Positions 49,013-49,244 of a stretch of 49,244 nt of DNA are shown piece by piece. The translations under genes were made by a program, and so were the position numbers. The DNA comes from a candidate division WOR-1 bacterium RIFOXYB2_FULL_37_13. GTDB taxonomy: Bacteria; Margulisbacteria; WOR-1; XYC2-FULL-46-14; XYC2-FULL-37-10. The notes below the pieces were generated by a model, which did not search any database, was not told the DNA's origin, and saw only the letters and a list, made by a program, of their open reading frames with translations. Location: the NCBI GenBank assembly GCA_001771535.1, contig MEUB01000013.1, positions 4,595-53,838 of the forward strand. The letters run 5' to 3'. Each line of letters starts with the position of its first letter. Position 1 is the stretch's first letter.

Positions 49013-49200
49013 TAGATTTAAATTATACTCTTTTTGGCGGCTTTATTGCAATCCTTTCTATCTCTTATAGGGAATAGATAGAAGAAAGTGTAAAAGAAAT
49101 TTATAAGTTGAAATCAGTTGCAAGTAGAGTAGCATTATAAAATGCTAATAAAATGCTAACAGAAGAATTGAAAGTTCGATAATTTAGCTATACAGCAATA

Positions 49201-49244
49201 AAAAGCCGTAGTTCAAAATAATAATTGACACGGCTTTTCTTTTT
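49201..49244. terminator. Intrinsic terminator, probably bidirectional
   Basis: AAAAGCCG (49201-49208) pairs with CGGCTTTT (49231-49238), with an inner GTTCAA/TTGAC stem, then CTTTTT. The A-run on the left gives a T-run on the other strand. In the preceding 190 bases I see only AT-rich sequence with a short direct repeat of AATGCTAA. Confidence 0.75.

Overview
The window reads as chromosomal DNA of a low-GC, diderm (two-membrane), probably uncultivated bacterium. Lipid A synthesis (lpxD), a Skp/OmpH periplasmic chaperone, an RseC-type envelope protein, several lipoproteins and an outer-membrane-type barrel carrying S-layer homology (SLH) repeats argue for an outer membrane tethered to the wall in the Terrabacteria manner. 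Together with an archaeal-type ApgM phosphoglycerate mutase and a homocitrate/Re-citrate-synthase-like enzyme, my best guess is a Margulisbacteria/WOR-1 (Saganbacteria)-like lineage. That placement is inference from gene content only.

Layout: 1-4.3 kb, a partial Gly/Ser-rich lipoprotein (-), uvrA and a site-2 protease. 4.3-5.3 kb, a DUF2281/PIN toxin-antitoxin cassette flanked by two 126-bp direct repeats. 5.2-13.2 kb, sugar metabolism: an orphan ABC sugar-binding lipoprotein, glmS, a GH42 beta-galactosidase, a GH94 phosphorylase, then a DUF433 antitoxin whose toxin is a remnant. 13.2-22.9 kb, small housekeeping operons (rplU-rpmA, proB-proA, nadD-M16 peptidase, a second PIN module, dut) separated by lineage-specific hypothetical genes, several convergent to and touching a housekeeping gene. 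23-30.3 kb, dapB-pyrE, tRNA-Thr, then minus-strand skp-lpxD and an operon of the LeuA-family synthase, purE, cvpA and apgM. 30.4-34 kb, a stand-alone GlmU-type uridylyltransferase, a methyltransferase, a 107-bp hairpin element and two membrane proteins. 34-40.1 kb, a kinase-less multi-pass sensor, a matching hybrid-length histidine kinase and rseC. 40.3-49.2 kb, an RCC1-propeller lipoprotein, a flavin reductase, a tRNA-Leu/Gly/Arg cluster, a barrel-SLH protein, an RluD-type pseudouridine synthase, coaX, a DNA glycosylase and a MntA/HepT toxin-antitoxin pair.

Two genome-wide habits stand out. First, at least 14 loci carry degenerate tandem repeats with a strict 7-bp period. Different arrays have different heptamers that fall into about five families. 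They sit at gene junctions, directly against tRNA genes, inside promoters, and in frame inside coding sequences (GH42, rluD, the coaX end). Second, about ten genes have a TATAAT-type -10 box only 6-9 bases before the start codon and no Shine-Dalgarno, which predicts leaderless mRNAs; other genes in the window have ordinary AGGAGG sites. No CRISPR array, prophage or full insertion sequence was seen.
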